Assembly (NCBI GenBank): GCA_946887385.1
Contig: CAMPKU010000166.1
Span: forward strand, 1 to 10,303
Length of the DNA: 10,303 bases
Direction: 5' to 3'
Origin: an uncultured Gammaproteobacteria bacterium
Lineage (GTDB): Bacteria > Pseudomonadota > Gammaproteobacteria > Rariloculales > Rariloculaceae
Shown: positions 1 through 7,727 of the stretch, in pieces
Numbering within the stretch: the stretch's first letter is position 1
How the letters are laid out: every line of letters starts with the position of its first letter
Notes under the pieces: model-generated
Databases searched by the model: none
What the model was told of the DNA's origin: nothing
What the model saw: the letters and a program-made list of their open reading frames with translations, nothing else
Position numbers and translations under genes: made by a program

Positions 1-43
1 TTTTTCGAAGAAAAATTAATCCGTCCCCTCTTCATTCGGCCGC

Positions 44-325
44 CTAGATCCGCCGGTTCACTTGCCGCCCACGCCGATCGAGGCGCCGGTCCGCGCGATC
101 GCCGCGCCGATCCAGCCGCTGTGCGGCCGCGTCGTGCCCGCGGCGCTCGGCGCGATTCGAGGCGCGGTCCAAGCGGTTGTCGATTCGGTCGCCGCGCCGA
201 TCGAGGCGGCGCTCGATGCGGTCGCCGCGATCGGCGCGATGAGCGCGCTCGCCGGCGTCTTGAGCCCACACCTGCGCGCTGCACGCGAGCAACGCCAAAC
301 TGAGCCATACTGCACTGCGTTTCAT
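44..325 (-). CDS. Small exported Arg/Asp-rich repeat protein, function unknown
   Basis: This 93-residue protein belongs to no family I can name with a known function. Residues 1-21 look like a Sec signal peptide: MKR, then a hydrophobic core at about 5-15, then a VWA|QD cleavage site. The C15 context (LLAC) is a poor lipobox, so a lipoprotein is less likely. The mature part of about 72 residues has about 25 Arg, 12 Asp and 3 Glu and no Lys, so it is strongly basic. It is built on an 11-residue repeat of the form GDRIxxRLDRR. I chose the ATG at 325 because AGGGAGG lies 5 nt upstream; a TTG at 343 would put that ribosome-binding site inside the coding region. The spacing suggests an amphipathic, charge-paired helix in the periplasm. 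It is divergent from the radical SAM gene. A role in envelope stress or acid/nucleic-acid binding would be speculation. Confidence 0.72.
   Translation of the reverse strand: MKRSAVWLSLALLACSAQVWAQDAGERAHRADRGDRIERRLDRRGDRIDNRLDRASNRAERRGHDAAAQRLDRRGDRADRRLDRRGRQVNRRI
47..226 (-). repeat. 11-residue coding repeat (GDRIxxRLDRR units)
   Basis: Inside the small exported protein, residues 34-44 (GDRIERRLDRR), 45-55 (GDRIDNRLDRA), 56-66 (degenerate), 67-74 (partial, AAQRLDRR), 75-85 (GDRADRRLDRR) and 86-93 (partial) align in register with period 11. At DNA level the units carry recurring gatcg/ggcg words and are diverged, not identical. This suggests old tandem duplication with selection on the Gly/Ile/Leu/Asp/Arg pattern. 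A hendecad period fits a continuous helix with one hydrophobic stripe (Ile and Leu four residues apart). Confidence 0.75.
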
Positions 326-427
326 GTCGGCCTCCCTAGCCAATAGAACAGGAACGTCGCTGCCAAGAACGGCCGGGGCTTCGGGCCGGTTGACGCGCTC
401 GATCCCCGGCAGTGGGCTTATGTAACG

Positions 428-1507
428 ATGGACGGCAAGCTCAAAGGCCGCGGTGCGTTATCGAACCGCGAAGGGCGATTCGCGCGCCATGAGCGCGAAC
501 CGGATCTCGAGGCGTTGGCCGCGGCCGCAGCCGCCGACGAGGAACCGGAGCCGTCGCGGCTCGCCACCACGCTGCACGTGGACCGCGCGCGTACCATCAT
601 TGCGCGCAATCGCTCGCCCGACATTCCGTTCGATCAATCGATCAATCCGTACCGCGGCTGCGAGCACGGCTGCATCTACTGCTACGCGCGCGCCACGCAC
701 TCGTACCTGGACCTGTCGCCGGGCCGCGACTTCGAGACAGAGATCTTCTATAAGCCGAACGCCGTGGAGCTGCTGCGCGCCGAGCTCGCGCGGCCCGGCT
801 ACGAGCCGAGCCCGATCGCGTTCGGCACGAACACCGATCCTTATCAGCCCGTGGAGCGCGAGCTTCAAGTAACGCGCGGGCTGCTCGAGCTGCTGCTCGC
901 GCACCGCCATCCGATCACGATCGTGACGAAGGGCGGCCTGATCCTGCGCGACTTGGACCTGCTGCGCGAATTCGCGGCACACAACCTCGTGGCCGTGCAC
1001 GTGAGCCTCACCACGCTAAACGACGAGCTGAAGCGGCGCATGGAGCCGCGCACCGCCGGGCCGAAACAGCGCCTGAACATGATCCGTCAGCTCGCGAACG
1101 CCGGCGTTCCCACCGGCGTGATCGCAGCGCCGATCATTCCCGCGCTCAACGATCATGAGCTCGAAGCGATGCTCGAGGCGGCGGCGGCGAACGGCGCCGG
1201 CAGCGCCGGCTACGTGCTGCTGCGCTTGCCGCACGAGGTGGAGCCGCTGTTCGTGGAGTGGCTGCATGCGCACTATCCCGACCGCGCGGAGCACGTGCTG
1301 AGCTTGCTGCGGCAATTGCGCGGCGGCACGTTGAGCGACGGGCAATTCCACACGCGGCAGCGCGGCTTCGGGCCTTTCGCGGCGCTGCTGAAGGCGCGCT
1401 TTCAGAAGGCCTGCCGCCGCTACGGGCTCGACCGCGATGTGGAGCTGCGCCAAGACCGATTCGAGCCGCCGCGGGCCCCGCAACCGCAGCTGGACCTTGG
1501 GTTATAG
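428..1507 (+). CDS. PA0069-family radical SAM protein (SplB-like, COG1533)
   Basis: A 359-residue cytoplasmic radical SAM enzyme of the PA0069/Rv2578c type, distantly related to spore photoproduct lyase; the substrate is unknown. The cluster-binding motif CEHGCIYC gives C78, C82 and C85 (CxxxCxxC), the spacing typical of this family, within NPYRGCEHGCIYCYAR. The N-terminal KGRGALSNREGRF segment, the NTDPYQPVER stretch and the TKGGLILRDLDLL stretch are other family hallmarks, and the length matches. The radical SAM barrel spans about 70-300, followed by a C-terminal tail. The ATG at 428 is chosen because the family-specific KGRG motif begins within five residues of it; the ribosome-binding site is weak (GTGGG about 11 nt upstream). 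Residues 31-36 are a poly-Ala run, probably a linker. The gene stands alone between a divergent small gene and the two-component operon. Confidence 0.9.
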   Translation: MDGKLKGRGALSNREGRFARHEREPDLEALAAAAAADEEPEPSRLATTLHVDRARTIIARNRSPDIPFDQSINPYRGCEHGCIYCYARATHSYLDLSPGRDFETEIFYKPNAVELLRAELARPGYEPSPIAFGTNTDPYQPVERELQVTRGLLELLLAHRHPITIVTKGGLILRDLDLLREFAAHNLVAVHVSLTTLNDELKRRMEPRTAGPKQRLNMIRQLANAGVPTGVIAAPIIPALNDHELEAMLEAAAANGAGSAGYVLLRLPHEVEPLFVEWLHAHYPDRAEHVLSLLRQLRGGTLSDGQFHTRQRGFGPFAALLKARFQKACRRYGLDRDVELRQDRFEPPRAPQPQLDLGL

Positions 1508-1526
1508 TCTCAATATTTCTCGTCCC

Positions 1527-1551
1527 TGCCGGCCCCTCGCTAGGGTCGGCA
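1527..1551. other. Imperfect dyad between radical SAM gene and response regulator
   Basis: TGCCG (1527-1531) pairs with CGGCA (1547-1551) and CCCT (1534-1537) pairs with AGGG (1542-1545), leaving a CGCT loop and a small internal bulge. It lies 20 nt after the radical SAM stop and about 45 nt before the regulator start. There is no clean T-run after it (ACGGCCATTTG follows), so it could be a weak terminator or an operator. I saw no tandem GTAAA boxes of the E. coli CpxR type here. Confidence 0.35.
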
Positions 1552-1597
1552 CGGCCATTTGTGGCACTTTGCAGCGGAAAACCACAGAGCTTTAGCC

Positions 1598-2296
1598 GTG
1601 CCAGACCATCGCCTGCTCATCATCGACGACGACGTGCGCCTCTCCGAAATGCTGGTGGAATACCTGGCACCGGAGGGTATCGAGCTCACGGCCGTGCCGT
1701 CCGGCATCCAAGGGCTGCGCAGCGCGCAGCGGGAAAACTACGACCTCATCATCCTCGACGTGATGCTGCCCGGCTTGTCGGGCTTCGACGTGCTGAAGCA
1801 GCTTCGCGAAGCCGGCTCGAAGACGCCCGTGCTGATGCTCACCGCGCGCGGCGACGACGTGGACCGCATCGTGGGCCTCGACTTGGGCGCCGACGACTAC
1901 TTGCCGAAGCCGTTCAATCCGCGCGAGCTGCTGGCTCGCGTGAAGGCCATCTTGCGGCGGACGGCGGAGTCCGACGGCGACGAGCCGGCCGAGCTCAGCG
2001 TGGGGCAACTGCGCGTGAATCTGCGCCGCCGCGAAGCGTGGCTCGGCGAGACCGCGTTGAAGCTCACGAACGCGGAGTTCGTGATCCTCGTGACGCTGAT
2101 GCGCTCCCCCGGCGACGTGGTATCGCGCGAAGCGCTTACGCGCACGGCGCTCGGCCGGCAGCTCTTGCCCGACGATCGCAGCCTCGATACGCACATCAGT
2201 AACTTGCGCCGCAAGCTCGGCAGCGAGGATGACGCCGACGTGCTGATTCGCAGCATCCGCGGCAGCGGCTACGTGCTCGTACCGCCGCAGGCGTAG
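1598..2296 (+). CDS. OmpR/CpxR-like response regulator transcription factor
   Basis: This DNA-binding response regulator has 232 residues from the GTG at 1598. The receiver domain (4-120) has the acidic pair D10/D11, phosphoacceptor D54 (IILDVMLPG), T82 (MLTARG) and K104 (YLPKPFN), so the whole phosphorylation site is present. The winged helix (about 133-230) has the recognition-helix region SLDTHISNLRRKLG and ends RSIRGSGYVLV. The LGADDYLPKPFNPREL stretch and the LGRQLLPDDRSLDTHI stretch resemble E. coli CpxR more than OmpR or PhoB. I prefer GTG 1598 because the receiver then begins at residue 4; a TTG at 1559 would add 13 residues with no homology signal. Neither start has a strong ribosome-binding site. 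The partner kinase starts 5 nt after its stop, so the two are surely co-transcribed. Confidence 0.93.
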   Translation: MPDHRLLIIDDDVRLSEMLVEYLAPEGIELTAVPSGIQGLRSAQRENYDLIILDVMLPGLSGFDVLKQLREAGSKTPVLMLTARGDDVDRIVGLDLGADDYLPKPFNPRELLARVKAILRRTAESDGDEPAELSVGQLRVNLRRREAWLGETALKLTNAEFVILVTLMRSPGDVVSREALTRTALGRQLLPDDRSLDTHISNLRRKLGSEDDADVLIRSIRGSGYVLVPPQA

Positions 2297-2301
2297 CCGC
2301 C

Positions 2302-3647
2302 GTGAGCCTGTTCTGGAAAATTTTCGTCGCCTTCATGATCGCCATGTCGATCACGTCGGTGGGCGCGATCTACGTCACCTCCCGGATCGTGAGCCGGCCG
2401 CTGACGCAAATCGACTTCGAAGGTCGCGGCGAGATCATCAGCGAAGCGGCCGCGGCGCTCGCGCGCGGCGGCGAGCGCGAGCTCAAAGCGTGGCTATTCA
2501 GCAATCCGCGGCCCGCACCCTGCATCGTGCTGCTCGTGACGAACGAACGCGGCGACGAGCTGCTCGGCCGTGCCATGCCCCGCGAGCTGGCGCGGCTGCT
2601 CCGAACCCGGCCGCCGACCCGGCGTTCCGACCGGCCGCCGAACTTTCGACCCGCGCAATTGACGCCGGAGATCACGGGGCCCGACGGCGCGGTGTACGGC
2701 CTTCGGTTCGAGACCGCGCCCGTCAGCATCTACGGCATTTTCGTGTGGCCCGGCACGCCGGTCGCCGTGCTTTCGGTTGCGATGGCAGCCGCGGCCGTGG
2801 TGTCGCTGCTGCTCGCGCGCTATTTGTCGTCGCCGATCGTGCGCCTGCAGAAAGCCAGCCGCGCGTTGGCGGCAGGCGCCCTCGACACCCGCGTCGGCGC
2901 GCCGTTCACGCGGCGCAACGACGAGGTGGGCACGCTGGCCAAGGACTTCGATGCCATGGCCGAGCGCGTCCAAGCTTTGGTGGTGGCGAAGGAGACGCTG
3001 CTGCGCGACGTGTCGCACGAGCTGCGCTCGCCGCTCGCGCGAATCCGCATGGCGCTGGCGCTCGCAGAGCGGCGCATGGGCGCCGAGTCGCAGCCCGATC
3101 TTTTGCGCATCGAGCGCGAAGCCGAGCGGCTCGACGCGCTCGTCGGCCAAGTGATGACGCTCACGCGCTTGCGCACGAGCGACGCGCCGCGGCGCGATTT
3201 GCTGCGGCTCGATCAGGTGATTGGCGAAGTCGTCGATGACGCGCGTTTCGAGTGTCCCGATGCGCGCATCGAGTACGCGCCGGCCAAAGAGGTTGCGCTG
3301 CACGGCGACGCCGACGGCTTGAAGAGCGCCATCGAGAACGTCTTGCGCAACGCCATGATCTACGGCGACCGCAGCAAGCCGATCGAAGTGCGGCTCGACG
3401 TAACGGCGACGGCCGCCACGGTGCGCGTGCTCGACCAAGGGCCGGGTGTGCCGCAGGAAGAGCTGGAGCGGATCTTCGAGCCGTTCTACCGCACCGACAA
3501 AAGCCGCGACCACCGGCAGGACGGCCAAGGCATCGGCCTCGCGATCACCTCCCGAGTGGCCGAGCTGCACGGCGGCCGGGTAACGGCGCGGAACCGGCCG
3601 GAGGGAGGCCTCGAGATCGCTCTCGAGCTCCCCCTCGACCGTACAAC

Positions 3648-3651
<4 letters not shown>
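2302..3651 (+). CDS. CpxA-like sensor histidine kinase
   Basis: A 449-residue inner-membrane histidine kinase. TM1 is at about 7-29 and TM2 at about 152-172. Between them lies a periplasmic sensor region of about 120 residues with a Pro/Arg-rich stretch (RTRPPTRRSDRPP, about 101-113). HAMP follows (about 172-225), then the dimerisation helix with phosphoacceptor H239 (RDVSHELRSPLAR). The ATPase domain has the N box (N346, N350), G1 (DQGPGV, D378), the F box (EPFYRT, 393-398) and G2 (GQGIGLAI, 408-415), so kinase function looks intact. The HPK core, with RIEREAERLDALV and FYRTDKSRD, matches CpxA. It starts with GTG 5 nt after the regulator stop. The signal sensed cannot be read from the sequence. 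Its stop codon overlaps that of the convergent amtB. Confidence 0.93.
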
Positions 3652-4931
<1,280 letters not shown>

Positions 4932-4960
4932 GAATCCCCCCCGGAATTTTTTTTCTTGCG

Positions 4961-5308
<348 letters not shown>

Positions 5309-5370
5309 CTAACACGTTGAAAGCCCGCTGCCTTATGAGAACTGAGCCCCGACTTTAAGGCTTCTTGTGG

Positions 5371-5398
5371 TTGTGTATTGTTCTTGCGGGGGTATTCT
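5371..5398 (+). promoter_or_regulatory. Candidate sigma-70 promoter for msrPQ
   Basis: TTGTGT (5371-5376) and TATTCT (5393-5398) are 16 bp apart, about 67 nt before the msrP ATG. They lie in the AT-richer part of the 166-bp divergent spacer between glnK and msrP. The reverse complement of the -10 (AGAATA, within TAGAAT) could also serve as a minus-strand -10 for glnK, but I see no matching -35 for that direction. Confidence 0.35.
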
Positions 5399-5404
5399 AG
5401 CCAA

Positions 5405-5424
5405 GTCGCCCGGTGCGAGGCGAC
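5405..5424. other. Inverted repeat in msrP leader (GTCGCC-N8-GGCGAC)
   Basis: A perfect 6-bp inverted repeat, GTCGCC at 5405-5410 and GGCGAC at 5419-5424, with an 8-nt spacer. It lies just downstream of the candidate -10 and about 41 nt before the msrP start. It could be a regulator-binding dyad or a leader hairpin; no T-run follows. Confidence 0.35.
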
Positions 5425-5465
5425 GCTTGAATGTTTCTTCCCGAGCCGCTGGATAGGTGAGAGTT

Positions 5466-6422
5466 ATGCGAAAACGATTGGACACGGGAATCAAGCCGTC
5501 CGAGATCACGCCCGAGGACACGTTCATGAACCGGCGCACGCTGCTCACGGCAGCCGTGGCCGCGGGACTGCTGCCGTCCGCGCTGTCGCGCGTGGAAGCC
5601 GCCACGATGCCCGCCAACGGAGAGTTCACGGGCGTGGCCAAGTGGCCCGGCTCGACCACCGAGACGGTCAACAGCTTCCAAGACATCACCACCTACAACA
5701 ATTACTACGAGTTCGGCACGGGCAAGAGCGACCCTGCCGCGAACGCGCACACGCTGAAGCCGTCGCCGTGGTCCGTGCAGGTCACGGGTGAGGCGGCGCG
5801 CACGGGCACCTACACACTCGAGGACATCTTGCGGCCGCACGCGCTCGAGGAGCGCATCTATCGGCTGCGCTGCGTAGAGGCCTGGTCGATGGTGATTCCG
5901 TGGGTGGGCTTCCAGCTCAGCGAGCTCCTCACGCGCTTCGAGCCCACGTCGAACGCGAAGTACGTGCAATTCTTCACGCTGAACGACCGCTCGCAGATGC
6001 CGGGCTTACGTTACCCGGTGCTCGAGTGGCCGTATCGCGAGGGGCTCACGATGGCGGAAGCGATGCATCCGCTGTCGTTCATGGCCGTAGGCGTGTACGG
6101 CAAAGTGTTGCCGAATCAAAACGGCGCGCCGCTGCGCACGGTGATCCCGTGGAAGTACGGGTTCAAGTGCTGCAAGTCGATCGTGCGCATCCACTTCACG
6201 GATACGCAGCCGCAGACGAGCTGGAACATGGCGGCACCGCAGGAGTACGGCTTCTACTCCAACGTGAACCCGGAAGTCGACCATCCGCGCTGGAGCCAGG
6301 CCACGGAGCGGCGCCTCGGCGGCGGGTTGTTCTCGCCGCGCATCCCCACGCAGATGTTCAACGGTTACGCCGAGCAAGTGGCGTCGCTCTATACGGGCCT
6401 CGATCTCGCCAAGAACTACTGA
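5466..6422 (+). CDS. msrP: Protein-methionine-sulfoxide reductase catalytic subunit MsrP (YedY)
   Basis: A 318-residue molybdopterin enzyme that reduces methionine sulfoxide in periplasmic proteins. The start is ATG 5466, which has AGGTGA 5 nt upstream; a GTG at 5457 would consume that ribosome-binding site. A twin-arginine signal (NRRTLL, R23-R24, then a hydrophobic core to about 40) follows an N-terminal extension, as in E. coli YedY, and implies export of the folded enzyme. The molybdenum ligand is C136 in [12 protein letters not shown]. Other family blocks are YNNYYEFG (77-84), [20 protein letters not shown] (159-167), [31 protein letters not shown] and [11 protein letters not shown]. The C-terminus [17 protein letters not shown] closely follows E. 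coli. One oddity is a vicinal C235-C236 (FKCCKS) where E. coli has FKGIKS. It is in an operon with msrQ. Confidence 0.96.
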   Translation: MRKRLDTGIKPSEITPEDTFMNRRTLLTAAVAAGLLPSALSRVEAATMPANGEFTGVAKWPGSTTETVNSFQDITTYNNYYEFGTGKSDPAANAHTLKPSPWSVQVTGEAARTGTYTLEDILRPHALEERIYRLRCVEAWSMVIPWVGFQLSELLTRFEPTSNAKYVQFFTLNDRSQMPGLRYPVLEWPYREGLTMAEAMHPLSFMAVGVYGKVLPNQNGAPLRTVIPWKYGFKCCKSIVRIHFTDTQPQTSWNMAAPQEYGFYSNVNPEVDHPRWSQATERRLGGGLFSPRIPTQMFNGYAEQVASLYTGLDLAKNY

Positions 6423-6441
6423 CGGGCGTTTCGGGCTTGGG

Positions 6442-7125
6442 ATGACACAGCGCGCCGTCGTCATCACGAAAATAGTGCTGTGGGCGGCGTGCTTGGCGCC
6501 GCTCGGCTTGCTCGTGATGCAGGCGTTTGGGATGGCGGGCGGCCTCGGCGCGAATCCTGTCGAGCAAGTGCTGAACACGTGCGGCAAGACCGGGTTGAAC
6601 CTGCTCATGCTCACGCTGTGCATCACGCCGATCCGCCGCTCCACGGGTCTACATCGGCTCATCGCGTTTCGCCGGCTACTCGGCCTGTTCGCGTTCTTCT
6701 ATCTCGTTCTGCACTTCTCGACTTACGCGCTGCTCGATCTTGGGCTCATCTTTCAGCCGCAGCTCGCGTGGGGCACGCTGCTCGCCGACATCGCCGAGCG
6801 CCCCTACATCACGGTGGGGTTCACGGCGCTGGTGTTGCTGATTCCGCTGGCCGTTACGTCCACGCGCGGCATGCAGCGCAGGCTCGGCCGGAAGTGGGCC
6901 AAGCTGCATCGCCTCGTGTACGTGGTGGCCGTGCTCGGCATCGTGCACTACTACTGGCAAGTGAAATCCGACCTCGATTTCGCGGAGCCGCTGCTGTACG
7001 CGTTCCTCCTGGCCGTGCTGCTCGGCGTGCGGCTAAAACATCGCTTAGTACACGCGAAAGCCGCCGTGGCGGCGCCGTATCAGCGAGTCGAGCCACCACA
7101 GGCCAGCGAGAAACCCAGCCACTAG
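6442..7125 (+). CDS. msrQ: MsrQ (YedZ), haem membrane subunit of the MsrPQ system
   Basis: A 227-residue integral membrane cytochrome b-type protein that passes quinone-pool or flavin-derived electrons to MsrP. About six hydrophobic helices can be seen. The expected haem-ligand histidines are H91 (LVLHFSTY), H156 (AKLHRLVY) and H169 (GIVHYYWQ), and the family blocks NPVEQVL, TGLNLLMLTLCITP and RRLLGLFAFFY are present. The start ATG 6442 lies 19 nt after msrP, with a weak TTGGG ahead of it. After the last helix, residues from about 202 form a soluble Ala/Pro-rich tail (AAVAAPYQRVEPPQASEKPSH). This tail is encoded entirely within the antisense overlap with the SH3-domain gene and is a little longer than in E. 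coli MsrQ. It may therefore be an extension with little function. Confidence 0.95.
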   Translation: MTQRAVVITKIVLWAACLAPLGLLVMQAFGMAGGLGANPVEQVLNTCGKTGLNLLMLTLCITPIRRSTGLHRLIAFRRLLGLFAFFYLVLHFSTYALLDLGLIFQPQLAWGTLLADIAERPYITVGFTALVLLIPLAVTSTRGMQRRLGRKWAKLHRLVYVVAVLGIVHYYWQVKSDLDFAEPLLYAFLLAVLLGVRLKHRLVHAKAAVAAPYQRVEPPQASEKPSH

Positions 7126-7641
7126 CGTCACGACGATCGCGGGCACCACCCACTTCAGCGGCAGCGTGTAGCGATAGGCCTCGAAGCGTTCCTCGTGGGC
7201 ACGATTCTCGGCTTGCAGGCGCAGCACGGTTTGCTCGATCGTCTCGGCGGAGCCCGTGGTGGATTGCAGCTCCGCCGTCAAACGCGCGAGCTCGTGCTCG
7301 GCCGTCGCGCGTGCCGTCTCGGCCGCGGCAACGGTGTGCTGCAGCGTGGCCAGCTCGCTTTCGAGCTCGAGCACGCGCGCCGCAGCGGGCTTCTCCGTGA
7401 CGATGAAGGTGGACTTCACCCAGCCCTCGCGGCCTTCCGGATCGCGCACTCGCGCGTAATTCGGCGTGCGCTCGAGCACCTCGAGCGCCGTGCCGCTGAT
7501 GAGGTTCTCGAACGGCCGATCGCTGGTGTCGGACGCTGCGTGGAGCCCGAGGCGCAGGCTATCGGTGACGTAGGCGGTCTCGGCGCGCGCGCCGCCGACG
7601 AGCGCGAATAGCGCGAGCCCAAAGAGCATGGATCTTCGCAT
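7045..7641 (-). CDS. TIGR04211-type SH3 domain membrane protein (YgiM-like)
   Basis: A 198-residue envelope protein of the YgiM/TIGR04211 family. It has a signal peptide at 1-20 (GGARA|ET), a bacterial SH3 domain at about 24-82 (TDSLRLGLHAA, then NYARVRDPEGREGWVKSTFI), a coiled coil at about 86-152, and a single C-terminal membrane helix at about 164-186. It ends in a short cytoplasmic tail, RRRHGGFRVY, a conserved ending in this family. The domain order predicts a periplasmic SH3 and coiled coil anchored at the C-terminus. ATG 7641 follows GGAAGG with good spacing; an in-frame ATG at 7629 is less likely. A perfect TATAAT lies about 33 nt upstream. The molecular role is not established; SH3b domains often bind peptidoglycan. 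The last 26 codons overlap msrQ in antisense. Confidence 0.88.
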   Translation of the reverse strand: MRRSMLFGLALFALVGGARAETAYVTDSLRLGLHAASDTSDRPFENLISGTALEVLERTPNYARVRDPEGREGWVKSTFIVTEKPAAARVLELESELATLQHTVAAAETARATAEHELARLTAELQSTTGSAETIEQTVLRLQAENRAHEERFEAYRYTLPLKWVVPAIVVTLVAGFLAGLWWLDSLIRRRHGGFRVY

Positions 7642-7673
7642 CGGCCCTTCCCGACTTGACAGAATCTGCCCGG

Positions 7674-7679
7674 ATTATA
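7674..7679 (-). promoter_or_regulatory. -10 box (TATAAT) of the SH3-domain gene
   Basis: The minus strand reads CCTATAATCC, an exact sigma-70 -10 hexamer 33 nt before the ATG at 7641, in an otherwise very GC-rich spacer. No good -35 is found at 16-18 bp: the region there is GC-rich and includes a possible small stem-loop, GCGGC-TTCGCG-GCCGC on the minus strand (about 7684-7699). The promoter may need an activator. Confidence 0.5.
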
Positions 7680-7712
7680 GGGGCGGCCGCGAAGCCGCGA
7701 CTGTGACGCAAG

Positions 7713-7727
7713 TCGGGCTAAGCCCGA
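7713..7727. other. Perfect 7-bp dyad across the stop codon of the GGDEF-EAL gene
   Basis: TCGGGCT (7713-7719) and AGCCCGA (7721-7727) are perfect inverted repeats around one central base. The TAG stop of the GAF-GGDEF-EAL gene (7718-7720) lies inside it. With a one-base centre it suits a protein-binding operator better than an RNA hairpin. It sits about 34-53 bp upstream of the TATAAT of the next gene, so a regulator bound there could act on that promoter. No T-run follows on either strand. Confidence 0.4.

Noticed and set aside
1..15. TTTTTC-GAA-GAAAAA inverted repeat at the left edge
   Set aside because: An AT-only short stem at the window boundary; it may be the tail of a terminator for the minus-strand gene but cannot be judged without the neighbouring sequence.
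62..346. Plus-strand open frames opposite the Arg/Asp repeat gene (94 and 60 codons)
   Set aside because: They are mirror images of the Arg/Asp codon repeat. The minus-strand frame has the signal peptide and the strong ribosome-binding site, and these have neither.
389..424. TTGACG with TATGTA before the radical SAM gene as a promoter
   Set aside because: The spacing is 23 bp, too long for sigma-70; no better -10 at 16-18 bp.
1562..1575. TGGCAC followed by TTGC, resembling a sigma-54 promoter before the response regulator
   Set aside because: The two elements are only 1 bp apart; a real -24/-12 promoter needs 5 bp between TGGCAC and TTGC.
1258..2202. 314-codon plus-strand frame across the radical SAM and response-regulator genes
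   Set aside because: Arg/Ala/Pro-rich shadow in the wrong frame, with no domain and no ribosome-binding site; both overlapped genes are unambiguous.
3574..3606. CGGCCGG / CCGGCCG and CTCGAG repeats near the end of the kinase gene
   Set aside because: Inside coding sequence, made of common GC-rich codons, and with no T-run; not supported as a terminator.
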